This document shows, piece by piece, positions 1 to 8,933 of a stretch of DNA of 37,775 nt. Within the stretch, counting starts at the first letter, position 1, and every line of letters starts with the position of its first letter. Made by a program: the position numbers and the translations under genes. The notes beneath the pieces were generated by a model. It searched no databases. It was not told the DNA's origin and saw only the letters and a list, made by a program, of their open reading frames with translations. Source of the DNA: a virus; IMG/VR virus record IMGVR_UViG_3300044612_000772, positions 1 through 37,775 of that record; one strand, 5' to 3'.

Positions 1-800
1 GACATTCCCGCGCCGAGACTGTAGGCGCGAAAGCGTTTGTTGAGCGAATAGAGTTGAATCGTGCCAACGAAGTTACGCGCGGCAATCGTGAGCTCGTCGC
101 CTGTGCCGGTTTCAAAATCCACCTGCGTCGATGTCTGTGAAACGACAGACGTTGCGTTGTTGTAGTAGGTGCTAGCGCGAGAGCCGTTGGTGGCGGCCAA
201 GAGAAGCCCCTGCCTATCCGTTGATCCGCCATTGGGGAACGTGGTGTCGGCAATGACGCCTGACGAAACTGCGCCAGCACTTACCCATCCGATTGCTGTT
301 GTCAGATTGACGCCAGCTTGATTCGTGGCGTTGCCCATAAAAATGCGACTGCTGCCGCCAGCCTCCACGCCTTGCACATAACAGGACAGGTGGAAGCTAG
401 TCGCGGAGAGCGAGGCCGCAGGCGCTTTGAATCCCGTGTTGAGGTACTTCGTGGAGCCGTCGCCTTTGAGCCCGGCCGTGCTGCCGGTTTCGGTGTAATC
501 GCCCGCAACAAAGTTGAAATTCGTGTCGGTGGTGTTGCCAAACTGCGTCCCGGTGCGAGTCGGGCCTCTGAAAAGCGGGACAAGTGCGGCCGCCAGATTT
601 CCGCCCGCAAAGAGGTTCAGGCGAAAGAAACGGTCGCGGAGCCCGCTGGTCGTGATCGACTTGCAGAAGTCATCGACGGCCTTCATCGTCGTGGCGGAAA
701 CGGTGCCACCGTTAGCAATGACGCGGGCCTGCCAGTCCATCGCATCTAGGCCGTAGCCTGCGGATGCTCTGGGCCGCAACAAACGGGGCGACATTGGCAT
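1..800 (-). CDS. Phage tail or surface protein, 3' end cut by window edge
   Basis: An open frame runs leftwards from ATG at 800 to the window edge, giving at least 266 residues. I read it directly: a short basic N-terminus, then DRFFRLNLFAGGNLAAA near residue 60, a run rich in Gly, Thr and Asn, and many short beta-strand-like segments. This is the style of phage receptor-binding or tail-surface proteins with a lectin-like (LamG) beta sandwich, but I see no diagnostic catalytic motif. A second in-frame ATG lies at 794. The ribosome site is weak (AAGAG). It is the last visible gene of the leftward late operon, 30 bp after its neighbour. The structural role is an inference. Confidence 0.7.
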   Translation of the reverse strand, partial: MPMSPRLLRPRASAGYGLDAMDWQARVIANGGTVSATTMKAVDDFCKSITTSGLRDRFFRLNLFAGGNLAAALVPLFRGPTRTGTQFGNTTDTNFNFVAGDYTETGSTAGLKGDGSTKYLNTGFKAPAASLSATSFHLSCYVQGVEAGGSSRIFMGNATNQAGVNLTTAIGWVSAGAVSSGVIADTTFPNGGSTDRQGLLLAATNGSRASTYYNNATSVVSQTSTQVDFETGTGDELTIAARNFVGTIQLYSLNKRFRAYSLGAGM

Positions 801-830
801 GGAAGTGCGCTCTTGTGGTGATATCGCGTC

Positions 831-1157
831 TTAGCCCTTAACCGACACCGTGATGGTGCAGCTGGCGGCACCGACGATCACGGGGGCGATGTGGCTAAAG
901 CCGAAACATGCGTCTGGGATGGGCATGGCGCCAACGGTGACAGCGGTCGTGACCGCAGCGCCGTCAGAGTAGATCGGAGTGGGGAGCGACTCTGGACCTA
1001 CGGCGGCGTGCCAGTTGATCTGCGTAGCGCCGCCCGTGTTGCCGATCAGAATGCCGCCGCCCGCGTACCGACCAAACGGGAAACGGGGGGTGGTGGTGGC
1101 TGCGGACGAGGCGGCGACAATGGTCGCCCCCGTGAAGAACCGTTCAATCTGACTCAT
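831..1157 (-). CDS. Small hypothetical virion-associated protein, 108 aa
   Basis: The 108-residue product is rich in Ala, Gly, Thr and Pro, has almost no charged residues and ends in a beta-rich TITVSVKG tail. This fits a small beta-structured virion protein such as a decoration or tail accessory protein, but I do not recognise the family. Its ATG shares one base with the stop of the gene before it (TAATG), so translation is probably coupled. It sits between the portal-proximal 175-aa gene and the tail-like protein. Confidence 0.6.
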   Translation of the reverse strand: MSQIERFFTGATIVAASSAATTTPRFPFGRYAGGGILIGNTGGATQINWHAAVGPESLPTPIYSDGAAVTTAVTVGAMPIPDACFGFSHIAPVIVGAASCTITVSVKG

Positions 1158-1684
1158 TATCGACCTTTCGCTCTGTAAGTGTGCTTCTCCAGGATGCGCT
1201 CCCGCACATCCGCCGCCTTGGCGCCCGGGTTCTTCCGAAGCTCCTTGGCGACCTCTCGCTTCACGATCTTCTCGTTGATCAGTTTGCGCTGGGGGGCAGC
1301 CGGGCCCGGGTCGTAATTGACCGTGCCGGCCACAGCCATCCGGCGGCTCTTGGCCACGCGCATGATGTCGTCATTCGATGACACCCAGGCGTCAGGGTCT
1401 TTCCAGCCACGCTTGTCAGCAAGCCCGCCGCAGTAGTACTTGCCTGAGATACTGATCCCGGCCTCCTTGGCTTCTTTGACCATCCACTGCGCGGACTGGA
1501 CGGGCATGTCATCCAACTGCTGGTTGTTCATGCGGCCTTCCATGAACGCCCGGTCTGAGCCCTTGGTGCCCGGGGCGACTTGGAGAGCGCACATCGTGGC
1601 CCAGCGCTCCCCGTAGGGCAGGGCACGCCTGTACGTCTCAATCGCCTCTCGGCCGGCTCGCTGGACTTCGACGGGGATATCCAT
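1157..1684 (-). CDS. Hypothetical protein next to portal, 175 aa
   Basis: A mostly helical, charged protein with a basic C-terminus (KREVAKELRK, then RERILEKHTYRAKGR). No catalytic motif is evident and I do not recognise the family. It begins 6 bp after the portal stop. The ATG at 1684 is the last three bases of an 18-bp GGACA element (1682-1699), so if that element is a promoter the transcript would start almost at the ATG. In-frame position after portal suggests a connector, head-completion or virion role; this is inference. Confidence 0.65.
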   Translation of the reverse strand: MDIPVEVQRAGREAIETYRRALPYGERWATMCALQVAPGTKGSDRAFMEGRMNNQQLDDMPVQSAQWMVKEAKEAGISISGKYYCGGLADKRGWKDPDAWVSSNDDIMRVAKSRRMAVAGTVNYDPGPAAPQRKLINEKIVKREVAKELRKNPGAKAADVRERILEKHTYRAKGR

Positions 1685-1699
1685 ACTGGGCTATTGTCC
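1682..1699 (-). promoter_or_regulatory. GGACA element, copy 1 (candidate late promoter or operator)
   Basis: Minus-strand sequence GGACAATAGCCCAGTATG; the final ATG is the start codon of the 175-aa gene. It matches the shared consensus GGACANTNRTCYNNTAGG found at eight minus-strand places in the window. Copy 8 at 37181-37198 has the same layout, with the element running into ATG. It overlaps the last codons of portal. Confidence 0.5.
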
Positions 1700-3670
1700 T
1701 TGGGGAGGCTGCTCGCCAGGAGGAGGGCCCGGGGGCGGAGGCGGAGGAGGTGGAACGAGGTACGACGACACGTCGAACTGGTTCACCTGCCCCCAGGCCG
1801 TCATCAGGCTATTGAACAGATCGGGCTGGCCAGCCTGGAGAAGACCTTGCGCCACAGGCATGGCCACCTGCAGGAAGTTGTTGAGGTTCTCCGTCTTCGT
1901 CGCGAGATTCGGCTTACGCGCCGAACCGGCTTCGACGCGGTAGGAGTACTCGCGGACAATCGCGTCGGGATTCTCGCCTTGGACGTGCATGCCCCACGCC
2001 TGCGCAGCCATCGGCCCCAAGAGCGGTTCGACATCCTGCGGATAGATCAACCACCGCGCGAGAAGGGCTTCCTTGCGAGCGACCTCCGAGAGAGCGTCTT
2101 CCAGAATATTTGCATAGTCGTCCGGCCTGACCGAGATTTGCTCGGCCTTCACCTGGGCTTCTGCAGCTGACCGGAACTGGTTCCGGGTCATGCCGTACAA
2201 AAGTTCAGTAAGTCCAACGCGGCGGTCGAAGAGGGCGGTGACCTCACTGATGATCTGGTACATGTCCTGGGTCACGCCAGGAGTCTGGAACACCGAGATC
2301 ACGTCGCTGACCGACCGGCCGACCGCTTCCGAGATTTCAACGATGTTGAAGCCCTTCTCGGACTTCTCCAGAATCTTGGCCTTCAGGTCTGGGTCGGCCG
2401 CCTTGGCAACACCGATCAGCGTCTGCGAGGACGTGGCGATCCGGGTGGCGAGGAAGCTCATCGCCCAATTGATAAATCGCAATTCCGAAATCCCGGGACG
2501 GATCAAAGAGATCGGCCATGAGTAGCCCGGTTTGCCGTGCCACGCCAGGAGCGTGAAGGGCCAGCCGTTGGGTTCCGCCCAGAAGGGGATCGGCCACTGG
2601 GCAGCCATGAAGAAGTTCTGCGGCACACCGTTCTCGCCGGCCTCTTCCTGGAGCAGGGCAGGGGGGAGATTCAACGGAAACTCCACGCCCTCTGCGACGA
2701 CGATGTAACAGTTGGTGCCTAACGAATCAAACTTCCCTTGCAGGTCCTTGTCGGCGTCCTTCAGGCGATCTCCGAAGCCGGTCTTGGAGTAAATCTCCCA
2801 GTAGCAGATGAGGTCGTTCGTCTTGCCGTTCTTACGCTTGGTTTCGTAGCCACGCTCACCTTCCTCCGTGCGGGAGGCGTAGGATTCGATGTGACCCTTT
2901 AGGGCATCGCGAGACAGGCCGAACTTCGCTGCCACTTCATCGATGGGCTGCGTCCGCTTGCGGGCGGCCCAGCGGATGTCTTCAAACTCATCGGCATCCG
3001 GGTCCCAGACGATGTTGTCGATGGAGTCGAAGAACGACCCAGCGAACTTCACCTGCGACCCAGAAGGCGAGTAGAGTTCGTGCCACCAGACACCAGCACC
3101 CTTAATGAACGCCTCCTCCACCACCTTGCGGGAGTGGCCTTTGAGGTTCAACTCGTTGGGGGTGTAGTTCAGGTAGCCTTCCAGCAGTTGGGCAATCACC
3201 TTGCGGCGCTCCCACATCATCTGCTGCTGCTGAAGGCCCTGCTGGTACATCTGCATCCCGGGGTCCGGCATCATCACCGGCTGGCCATCGGGCCCCACCA
3301 CAGGACCTTCTGGACCCATCTGGGGAACCGGCTGCTGCGGGAAGATGCCCAGGAGAGCCGGGCCGACGATGGGGTACTCCTTCGGACTGACCGTACGCTG
3401 CGGGTTACGGTGATGGATCACCGACGCAAACAGACGCACGGCCTCCCAGACACGGTTGATGCACAACCGGATCGGCGGGGCATCGATCCCCTTGTTGTAG
3501 CCCTTCTCACCACGCGCGGTGGAGTCCTTCCACATGGTGTCAGGATCGCTGTCATAGAAGCCCAGAGCCTCGGCCGCATCATCGGCAAAGGGCTTCTTGT
3601 GCTTCTTGGCTAAGTCAATCTTCTTCAGCCAAGTGGCGACTATGGGGCGCAGCGGGTTCTCGTCGGCCAT
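1691..3670 (-). CDS. Portal protein
   Basis: This is the dodecameric head-tail connector through which DNA is packaged and ejected. The 659-aa length, the position after terminase, and the portal-like central part (residues about 170-300, with WDPDADEFEDIRWAARKR followed by PIDEVAAKFG) support the call; the size fits P22-like or podoviral-type portals. A Gln/Met-rich insertion lies near residues 110-160, and the C-terminus is a polyproline tail. ATG 3670 has a good ribosome site (TAGGAG, 8 nt spacing) that is also the right half of GGACA element copy 2. It follows a 105-aa gene whose TAG stop overlaps the left end of that element. Confidence 0.9.
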   Translation of the reverse strand: MADENPLRPIVATWLKKIDLAKKHKKPFADDAAEALGFYDSDPDTMWKDSTARGEKGYNKGIDAPPIRLCINRVWEAVRLFASVIHHRNPQRTVSPKEYPIVGPALLGIFPQQPVPQMGPEGPVVGPDGQPVMMPDPGMQMYQQGLQQQQMMWERRKVIAQLLEGYLNYTPNELNLKGHSRKVVEEAFIKGAGVWWHELYSPSGSQVKFAGSFFDSIDNIVWDPDADEFEDIRWAARKRTQPIDEVAAKFGLSRDALKGHIESYASRTEEGERGYETKRKNGKTNDLICYWEIYSKTGFGDRLKDADKDLQGKFDSLGTNCYIVVAEGVEFPLNLPPALLQEEAGENGVPQNFFMAAQWPIPFWAEPNGWPFTLLAWHGKPGYSWPISLIRPGISELRFINWAMSFLATRIATSSQTLIGVAKAADPDLKAKILEKSEKGFNIVEISEAVGRSVSDVISVFQTPGVTQDMYQIISEVTALFDRRVGLTELLYGMTRNQFRSAAEAQVKAEQISVRPDDYANILEDALSEVARKEALLARWLIYPQDVEPLLGPMAAQAWGMHVQGENPDAIVREYSYRVEAGSARKPNLATKTENLNNFLQVAMPVAQGLLQAGQPDLFNSLMTAWGQVNQFDVSSYLVPPPPPPPPGPPPGEQPPQGQ

Positions 3671-3679
3671 CTAGGTTCT

Positions 3680-3697
3680 CCTATGGGATCAGTGTCC
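3680..3697 (-). promoter_or_regulatory. GGACA element, copy 2, upstream of portal
   Basis: Minus-strand GGACACTGATCCCATAGG, followed by AGAACCTAG and the portal ATG. It is one of the closest matches to the consensus. The TAGGAG part can also serve as the portal ribosome-binding site, but the conserved left half GGACA is not explained by ribosome binding. Confidence 0.55.
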
Positions 3698-4014
3698 TAG
3701 CGGGCCTTTTTCCCCTCCAGGTCAGCCAGCTTCTTCTCCAGCAAGGCCACCTTTTCCGAGAGAATCGCATCCTTGCCTTTGCGCAGGTCCCAAGAGCCGT
3801 ATTCCTTCCACGCCGGGAACTCATCCACACCCGGGTCCGTGACGTGATGGACGCTCGGACGCTCCACGCCACCGTAGCCCGGGGCGATGACCCAGAGCGT
3901 GAGCGTGCGGGACGAGACAGCGGTCACGATGCCCACGTTGGGCTCGGCACCTTCATGGCGGTAGTACTGGACGAAGTCACCCAGGTCAGCCTTCGGCATA
4001 GCAAAGTCGGTCAT
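3697..4014 (-). CDS. Small protein between terminase and portal, 105 aa
   Basis: I place the start at ATG 4014, not at the upstream in-frame codon 4104: it gives an ATGA overlap with the terminase stop and has an AAAGGA ribosome site. The product has a beta-rich SH3/KOW-like first half (LGDFVQYYRHEG, then VGIVTAVSSRTLTLWVI) and a C-terminal charged coiled coil (SEKVALLEKKLADLEGKK). It is a candidate packaging or head accessory protein by position only; I do not recognise a named family. Confidence 0.75.
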   Translation of the reverse strand: MTDFAMPKADLGDFVQYYRHEGAEPNVGIVTAVSSRTLTLWVIAPGYGGVERPSVHHVTDPGVDEFPAWKEYGSWDLRKGKDAILSEKVALLEKKLADLEGKKAR

Positions 4015-5687
4015 TTTCCAAATCCTTTCGGGGCTAGATACAAAGCAGGGTCTTCGGACTCCCGCTGGCGGCGTTTCTTCTCGGACAGGTACTTCACCCA
4101 CCACGGCTCGGGACCATAGGTCTTGGGCGGGGCGTGGTACTTAGGCTCGTAGGCACAGAGGTATTCCAAGGATTGACAGGCGTGGACCTCGCCGCGGGTC
4201 TGCGGCTCATCGGTCACGTAGACCTGCCCGTTGACGGTGGTCGTCTTTTTTCGGTAGCGCCTCAGTTCCCTAAGAAGGTTGGGGCAGGAGCCTTCCAGGA
4301 TTTTGAGCTTGGTCGTCCCGTCGCCGCGGATGTGCAGCATCTGACGGACCATCGCCGTGCGGGCCGGGATGTCATCGGACCCAGGCATGAACCCAAAGCC
4401 TGATATCTGGGAGCGGCAGTTCCGCTTCTTCAACTCCTCCGAATACAACTCATGGGGCAGCCGGCCGGACCCCAGGTCACGCAGCATGCCTCCGTGCATG
4501 TCCATGATGAAGTTGTAGAAATGCTGGTCCTGGGCCTTCTCCCAGAAGCGCTCGCCAAAGATCAGGCTGTTGCACTGCCGGATATACAGTTCGTCGTAGA
4601 TGAGCAGGAACTTCTCGTCGGGTGGTACAGCACCAAAGACACACGCCATCACCGCATGGCCTGGATCGATGGCCACGTAGCGGGTCCAGTCGGGAGGCAC
4701 CAGACCGGCCGGCAGTTCTGACCGGGGGAGAATGTGGACCGACTGGTTGAACGTCGGGTACATGAGGGTGGATTCGGTCGTGAACTCACCCTCGGCGCGC
4801 ATCTTCAGTTCTTCTTGGCCTAGCGCGCTCCACCGCTCAATGTTCTTCCGCTTTTCCTCATCATCGATAAAGTCGTTATCCAAGAACCGGAACGTGAACT
4901 TGCGGATGATCGGGTTCTCGTCGCCGTTCTCCACCGCCTTGTCGGCACGTTCGCACAGACCGATGAGTGCATCGTTCTTGGAATGTGGCATGGCTGCCCA
5001 CACAAAGCGGCCCTTACGATCCGCCAGCCGGGCTTGGCACTCACCGACCCACCGCTCGTTGTTAAGGTCCTCGTCCAGCCAAATAAAATCGGCCTGATAT
5101 CCCTGGGGCGGTTCGCCTTCAGACGAGAAGCACCAGATGTTCCAGCCGTTGGTCAGTTCGACCTTGTTGAGATAGCCGGCGTTCTTCAGCACCCAACTCA
5201 TGTCTTTGATGAGTCGTGGTGGGATCAGCGGAGGGGCTGGCTTGCTTTTGGCCTTGTCGTCTCCCTTGCGGAACGAACGCCACTCTCCTGTCTCTTCATC
5301 TCGGATGATGCGGAACGCCCCGGCTTTGAAGAGGATCGGATAGATGACGAGCCCGATGTGGGGCCAGTTGCGTCCGACGATGGCGAGGTTCCCGTCCTTC
5401 TCTGGATACTTGCCGTAGGGGTCTTGGCCCGTCACAGCGCGAGCCGCCTCCACCGCGACAGCCAGAGACTTACCGCCTCGGTTGCCGCCCAGCACGATCC
5501 GCTCACTCACCATGCACTTGTGAAACTCTTCCTGATGTGGCATGGGGCGATAGAGCCGCAACGACTCCAGGCGGCGCGATGCAAGCTCGGCCTGCACCTC
5601 CCGCATCTGCTGGAGTGCGTGCTGACTGACTTCAGGACCAGCCGTCTTGGGCGGGTCAGGCAGCTCTATCTTCGGATGCTTTTTCAT
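4011..5687 (-). CDS. terL: Terminase large subunit (packaging ATPase-nuclease)
   Basis: The motor that cuts and pumps phage DNA into proheads. The 558-aa protein has a Walker A motif GGNRGGKS (residues 67-74), a Walker B motif FIWLDED (201-207, Asp205-Glu206) and an RNase-H-like nuclease domain beginning YVAIDPGH (Asp341) with a second acidic patch YDELY (365-366). Length and motif order are normal for the family. ATG 5687 overlaps the stop of the preceding zinc-ribbon gene (ATGA), and the next gene starts in its own stop, so the three are translated as a unit. Confidence 0.95.
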   Translation of the reverse strand: MKKHPKIELPDPPKTAGPEVSQHALQQMREVQAELASRRLESLRLYRPMPHQEEFHKCMVSERIVLGGNRGGKSLAVAVEAARAVTGQDPYGKYPEKDGNLAIVGRNWPHIGLVIYPILFKAGAFRIIRDEETGEWRSFRKGDDKAKSKPAPPLIPPRLIKDMSWVLKNAGYLNKVELTNGWNIWCFSSEGEPPQGYQADFIWLDEDLNNERWVGECQARLADRKGRFVWAAMPHSKNDALIGLCERADKAVENGDENPIIRKFTFRFLDNDFIDDEEKRKNIERWSALGQEELKMRAEGEFTTESTLMYPTFNQSVHILPRSELPAGLVPPDWTRYVAIDPGHAVMACVFGAVPPDEKFLLIYDELYIRQCNSLIFGERFWEKAQDQHFYNFIMDMHGGMLRDLGSGRLPHELYSEELKKRNCRSQISGFGFMPGSDDIPARTAMVRQMLHIRGDGTTKLKILEGSCPNLLRELRRYRKKTTTVNGQVYVTDEPQTRGEVHACQSLEYLCAYEPKYHAPPKTYGPEPWWVKYLSEKKRRQRESEDPALYLAPKGFGK

Positions 5688-6373
5688 TCACTTGCCTCAT
5701 CGACTGAGGGTGCCACTCCCCGCACGTCCACAGGGAGTTGGTCTTCGGAAACACCCCCATCACTTCGGTCGGATGCACCTGCGGCGGGAACCTCATGCAC
5801 GAACCCTGGATCGACCTCGGCAGTTCCCGCAGCCACCACCGGCAACTCTCGCACGTCCCCATTGCTCTCTATCCTTGCTTGCTTGCCATTCACTTTGATC
5901 GCCAGGGCGGCGGCGAGAACGTCCCGCCGATACTGCGCCTCTAGCTCTTCTTCGGTCATCAACTCCAGCGGCTTCTTCGCCCCACCCATGGCGGTGTTGT
6001 TCACGATCAGCCGCAGGAGGGAATCCAACTGCTTGGTGCGGAATGCTCCACCCGCAGGGGCGTCGAAGAACTGCTTCATAAACGCCCGCGAGAAACCCTC
6101 CACGCCGCCGAAGTACTTCATCATGCACTCCAGCAATTCGCTGGAATGCGGGATGTTCGTACCACCGACCCGGGAGGCGGCGATGAAGAGATCGACCGCA
6201 CCCTTCTCAATCTCAACGAGCTTCTTCTGACTCTTGGTCAGACGGTCGGCTTTGACCTGCTTGTTGCGACACTTCCGACAGCGGGCGTGGAAGCCGTCCT
6301 TGGACTTGTGGAAGTTCTCTGGAGTGAGGGCGTAGCTGACCCCACATTTCACACAGGCCCGATACTCAGCCAT
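5684..6373 (-). CDS. Probable terminase small subunit with N-terminal zinc ribbon
   Basis: A 229-aa protein directly upstream of and overlapping terL. Residues 7-10 (CVKC) and 32-35 (CRKC) form a zinc ribbon of the type seen at the start of some HNH and endonuclease VII proteins. The helical middle (KYFGGVEGFSRAF, then LLRLIVNNTAMGGAKKPLEL) fits a DNA-recognition small terminase. The last 60 residues are acidic and disordered. The role rests mainly on position; a zinc ribbon is not usual for small terminases. An alternative is a DNA-binding accessory factor. Confidence 0.6.
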   Translation of the reverse strand: MAEYRACVKCGVSYALTPENFHKSKDGFHARCRKCRNKQVKADRLTKSQKKLVEIEKGAVDLFIAASRVGGTNIPHSSELLECMMKYFGGVEGFSRAFMKQFFDAPAGGAFRTKQLDSLLRLIVNNTAMGGAKKPLELMTEEELEAQYRRDVLAAALAIKVNGKQARIESNGDVRELPVVAAGTAEVDPGFVHEVPAAGASDRSDGGVSEDQLPVDVRGVAPSVDEASE

Positions 6374-7238
6374 TCACTTTCACAGAGAACTTCGGCTTCA
6401 TGTCTACGAGCTTCACGGTCGGATCGTAGCCGGCAGCCCACGATTCCTTCAGTTTCTCGCTAACCGCCTTGGCTTCGATGAACTGCGGCTTGCCGACACA
6501 CTTCGGCTTCCAGTGGCCCGCCCAGGCATCCCAGTTACAGAAGACAGGGTTGTAGCCCAGCTTCTGCGTGCCAACGAGCGAGAGGTCGCGGGTCATCGTC
6601 ACGTCTTCCGTCGAAGCCTTGTCGGCCGCGTACTTGTCGGCCCACTCATAGTAAAACCAAGGCTTGTCGGCCTCTGTCTTGGGCTCGGTCAGATCAAAGA
6701 CCCGCATGTCGTACATGATCAGGCCCGTGGGCAGAGCCGCGCACTCTTGGATGCCCGACATCTTCACCGACTGCGACCGCTCGTACATCTTCAACTGGAA
6801 GTCTGGGTTGGCGTTGTTGGACTGCATGTTGCGCCACTCAAAGACGTACACGCATTCCGCCGGGGGAGGTCCACAGTACGGAGCCCCGATCACACATGGG
6901 CCCTTGTGGTAGTGGTCCACCAGGAAGTCGAAGGAGGACTGGAAGAACGGCTTGGCGTCCTTGTCCTGCCCCACCAAGAGGTCAGGCTTCATGTCCGAAT
7001 CCACCATCACCAGCACGTCCACGCCAAACTCACGCGCCATCAGGACGCAGCGATTGCGCGTCATGGTGATGGGCGTATCGGCTAGGTTCCAGATACGGAT
7101 ATTCTCAACGCGAGCGTCCCGGGACAGTTCCGAGACAAGGGGGGTCATCCACTCGCGGATGTCAGGAACTTCGGAGGAAATGCCTCCGTTCCCGCCATAA
7201 GAGAACGTACAGATACCGACGTTGAACTTCTGGTTCAT
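6366..7238 (-). CDS. Phage glycosyltransferase-like protein, GT-A fold
   Basis: The 290-aa protein starts with a nucleotide-sugar-binding-like segment (VGICTFSY), has TPITMTRNRCV and then the metal-binding D-x-D motif VMVDSDM (Asp80, Asp82), characteristic of GT-A transferases. The rest includes PTGLIMYDMRVFD and FYYEWADKY. It would move a sugar from an activated donor onto an unknown acceptor (DNA base, virion protein or host surface). ATG 7238 has a GAGGTG ribosome site. It lies inside the packaging operon and overlaps the next gene by 8 bp. Confidence 0.7.
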   Translation of the reverse strand: MNQKFNVGICTFSYGGNGGISSEVPDIREWMTPLVSELSRDARVENIRIWNLADTPITMTRNRCVLMAREFGVDVLVMVDSDMKPDLLVGQDKDAKPFFQSSFDFLVDHYHKGPCVIGAPYCGPPPAECVYVFEWRNMQSNNANPDFQLKMYERSQSVKMSGIQECAALPTGLIMYDMRVFDLTEPKTEADKPWFYYEWADKYAADKASTEDVTMTRDLSLVGTQKLGYNPVFCNWDAWAGHWKPKCVGKPQFIEAKAVSEKLKESWAAGYDPTVKLVDMKPKFSVKVNG

Positions 7239-7286
7239 GGGGCACCTCGGGGGGAGGCGTTAGTGTACGAAGTTACAGATTGCCGA

Positions 7287-8933
7287 TCAACCCCATTTCC
7301 CGCGGGTGGGGCGGTGCGGCGCTTGCGGCGCGTGACGGATCGCGCCAGCATTGCGAAATCGCTGCGGCGCGTGACTGATCCCGCCACCACCGCTAACGCT
7401 CAACTGTCCGCTAGGCGACTCCGTAATGGTGTATCCGTTAAACTCGCGCTGGAAAGGAAGGCCCGCGGCTTTCGCCATCTTGGCCTGTCCCAGAATCCAC
7501 TGCCCTTCACCGATCTCGCCCTGCTGTCGGCGCCTCTGTAGAGCCCTGCCGTCTTCAATAAATCCTTCAGTCACACCATCGCGCCTTCCGGCCGCTTGCT
7601 GGGGTCGCGGATCGACTGCGCGGCGCGACCTTGACTCCTGCTCCAATCGACTCATTCTAGCATTCGCGGCATCAACCTCCGACTGTGATTGCACGGAATG
7701 CCCGTACCTCGCCAGCTGACTCGGGTCGTTCCAGTCAATTCCTACATTGGCGGCACCGGGACGCGACGTTGATGCGCCGTACGGAGTGCCCTGAGACTGG
7801 GGCTGGATGGGCTGCGCTTGGCCGGGCCCGCCGCGCTGCATCGTGGCGCGAGGAGCTGCGTTAATCAGCTCCGGCGCCCGAATCCTGCCACTGCCGTCCG
7901 GATCCACTGCGTTGCCAAATGACCTGTACACCTGCCCGTCGCGGCGGAAGTACCCGCCCCTGTCTGCCACTAGGCTGTCGCGATTGGCAGCCTCATAATC
8001 GCTCCATTGCTGGTCTGTCCATGTGCTTGGGTTTGTGCGCTCCATGGCAGATACGAAGCGATTGGCGTTCACGATCTGCTGTGTGGGATCGAATACCCCA
8101 TTGGTCGATCCCGGCGGCACGGGCGTGTAGCGTTGCGGGCCGGTGACCGGCGGCTCCGGCGGGAACGGGCCCCCAGTGCGAGGCGGCGATACTGGCTCGT
8201 AGCCGCCGCCAAACTGCGGCGGCGGAGCCTGTTGGCCCAAGACACCAAGGAGTTGATCCATGAAGCCGGGAGGGGCTTGGATGCCGTTGCGCTGGAAGAG
8301 ATCGGCTACGGGGTTTGACGGAGGGGCTGGCGGCTGAACGCCAAACCCGGCGATGTTGGCGAATGGGTTCTGCCAGCCAGCGTTCACCATGCTGTTGGCA
8401 TTCTGCATCATCTCCATCGGGTCGTACTGCGGCTGGCCAATGTTCTGGTTGGTGGCGCCAGCGAGCTTGTACAGCTTGCCCTGGTCTAGCACCTGGGCCA
8501 AGGCGGCGGCACGCTGATTGTTGGCAGCGGCCAACTGCGCTATGCCTTGCTGCGTTTGCTGGCCAAAGTCCACTTCTGGCCGCGGCATGTTTGCCATGTT
8601 CCCATAATTGGACATGTCCCATCCCTGCTGGCCACCTTGCGTGCGCGTGCCGGGGAGCGCGAATGACTGCGCAGTAGTGGATGGGCTCCCGCCGCCAGCC
8701 CACGCAGACATGTTCATGCCGCCGGTCGATGGCGGGGCTGAAGGCCCCTGGGGCCGGGCCTGAGTGCCGAACTGGTTCTGTCCTTGGTTCTGCGTGCGCG
8801 TGGACGAGCCCTCACCGTACATCCGCTTATTCAGGTCTGCGAGGCCCTTCCACGCATTGTCGTATTCTTGTTGGGTCTTAAACCCACCGGGCGAACCAAC
8901 CGGCTGCGTCATCTGCGAGCTTGGCGAACTCAT
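7287..8933 (-). CDS. Low-complexity Gln/Pro/Gly-rich virion-like protein, 548 aa
   Basis: Most of the protein is disordered: long stretches of Gln, Pro, Gly, Asn and Ser with many Met. A more structured stretch near residues 290-340 contains NPSTWTDQQWSDYEAAN and RDGQVYRSFGNAVD. The C-terminus has a short tandem repeat based on SHAPQ/RHAPQ, visible in DNA as a repeated GCGGCGCGTGAC. ATG 8933 overlaps the stop of a 51-aa gene (ATGA). I do not recognise the family; a virion or internal head role is possible from context only. Confidence 0.65.
   Translation of the reverse strand: MSSPSSQMTQPVGSPGGFKTQQEYDNAWKGLADLNKRMYGEGSSTRTQNQGQNQFGTQARPQGPSAPPSTGGMNMSAWAGGGSPSTTAQSFALPGTRTQGGQQGWDMSNYGNMANMPRPEVDFGQQTQQGIAQLAAANNQRAAALAQVLDQGKLYKLAGATNQNIGQPQYDPMEMMQNANSMVNAGWQNPFANIAGFGVQPPAPPSNPVADLFQRNGIQAPPGFMDQLLGVLGQQAPPPQFGGGYEPVSPPRTGGPFPPEPPVTGPQRYTPVPPGSTNGVFDPTQQIVNANRFVSAMERTNPSTWTDQQWSDYEAANRDSLVADRGGYFRRDGQVYRSFGNAVDPDGSGRIRAPELINAAPRATMQRGGPGQAQPIQPQSQGTPYGASTSRPGAANVGIDWNDPSQLARYGHSVQSQSEVDAANARMSRLEQESRSRRAVDPRPQQAAGRRDGVTEGFIEDGRALQRRRQQGEIGEGQWILGQAKMAKAAGLPFQREFNGYTITESPSGQLSVSGGGGISHAPQRFRNAGAIRHAPQAPHRPTRGKWG

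Noticed and set aside
4983-6230. 415-codon plus-strand open frame opposite the terminase genes
   Set aside because: Lies wholly antisense to terL and the zinc-ribbon gene, which are certain or well supported; its sequence is low-complexity and typical of GC-rich shadow frames. The same holds for 8764-9780 and 10910-11947 on the plus strand.
7389-7406. Partial GGACA-like match inside the 548-aa gene (CTAACGCTCAACTGTCC on the plus strand)
   Set aside because: Lacks the conserved central RTCY part and is about 160 bp from the next start; probably chance.
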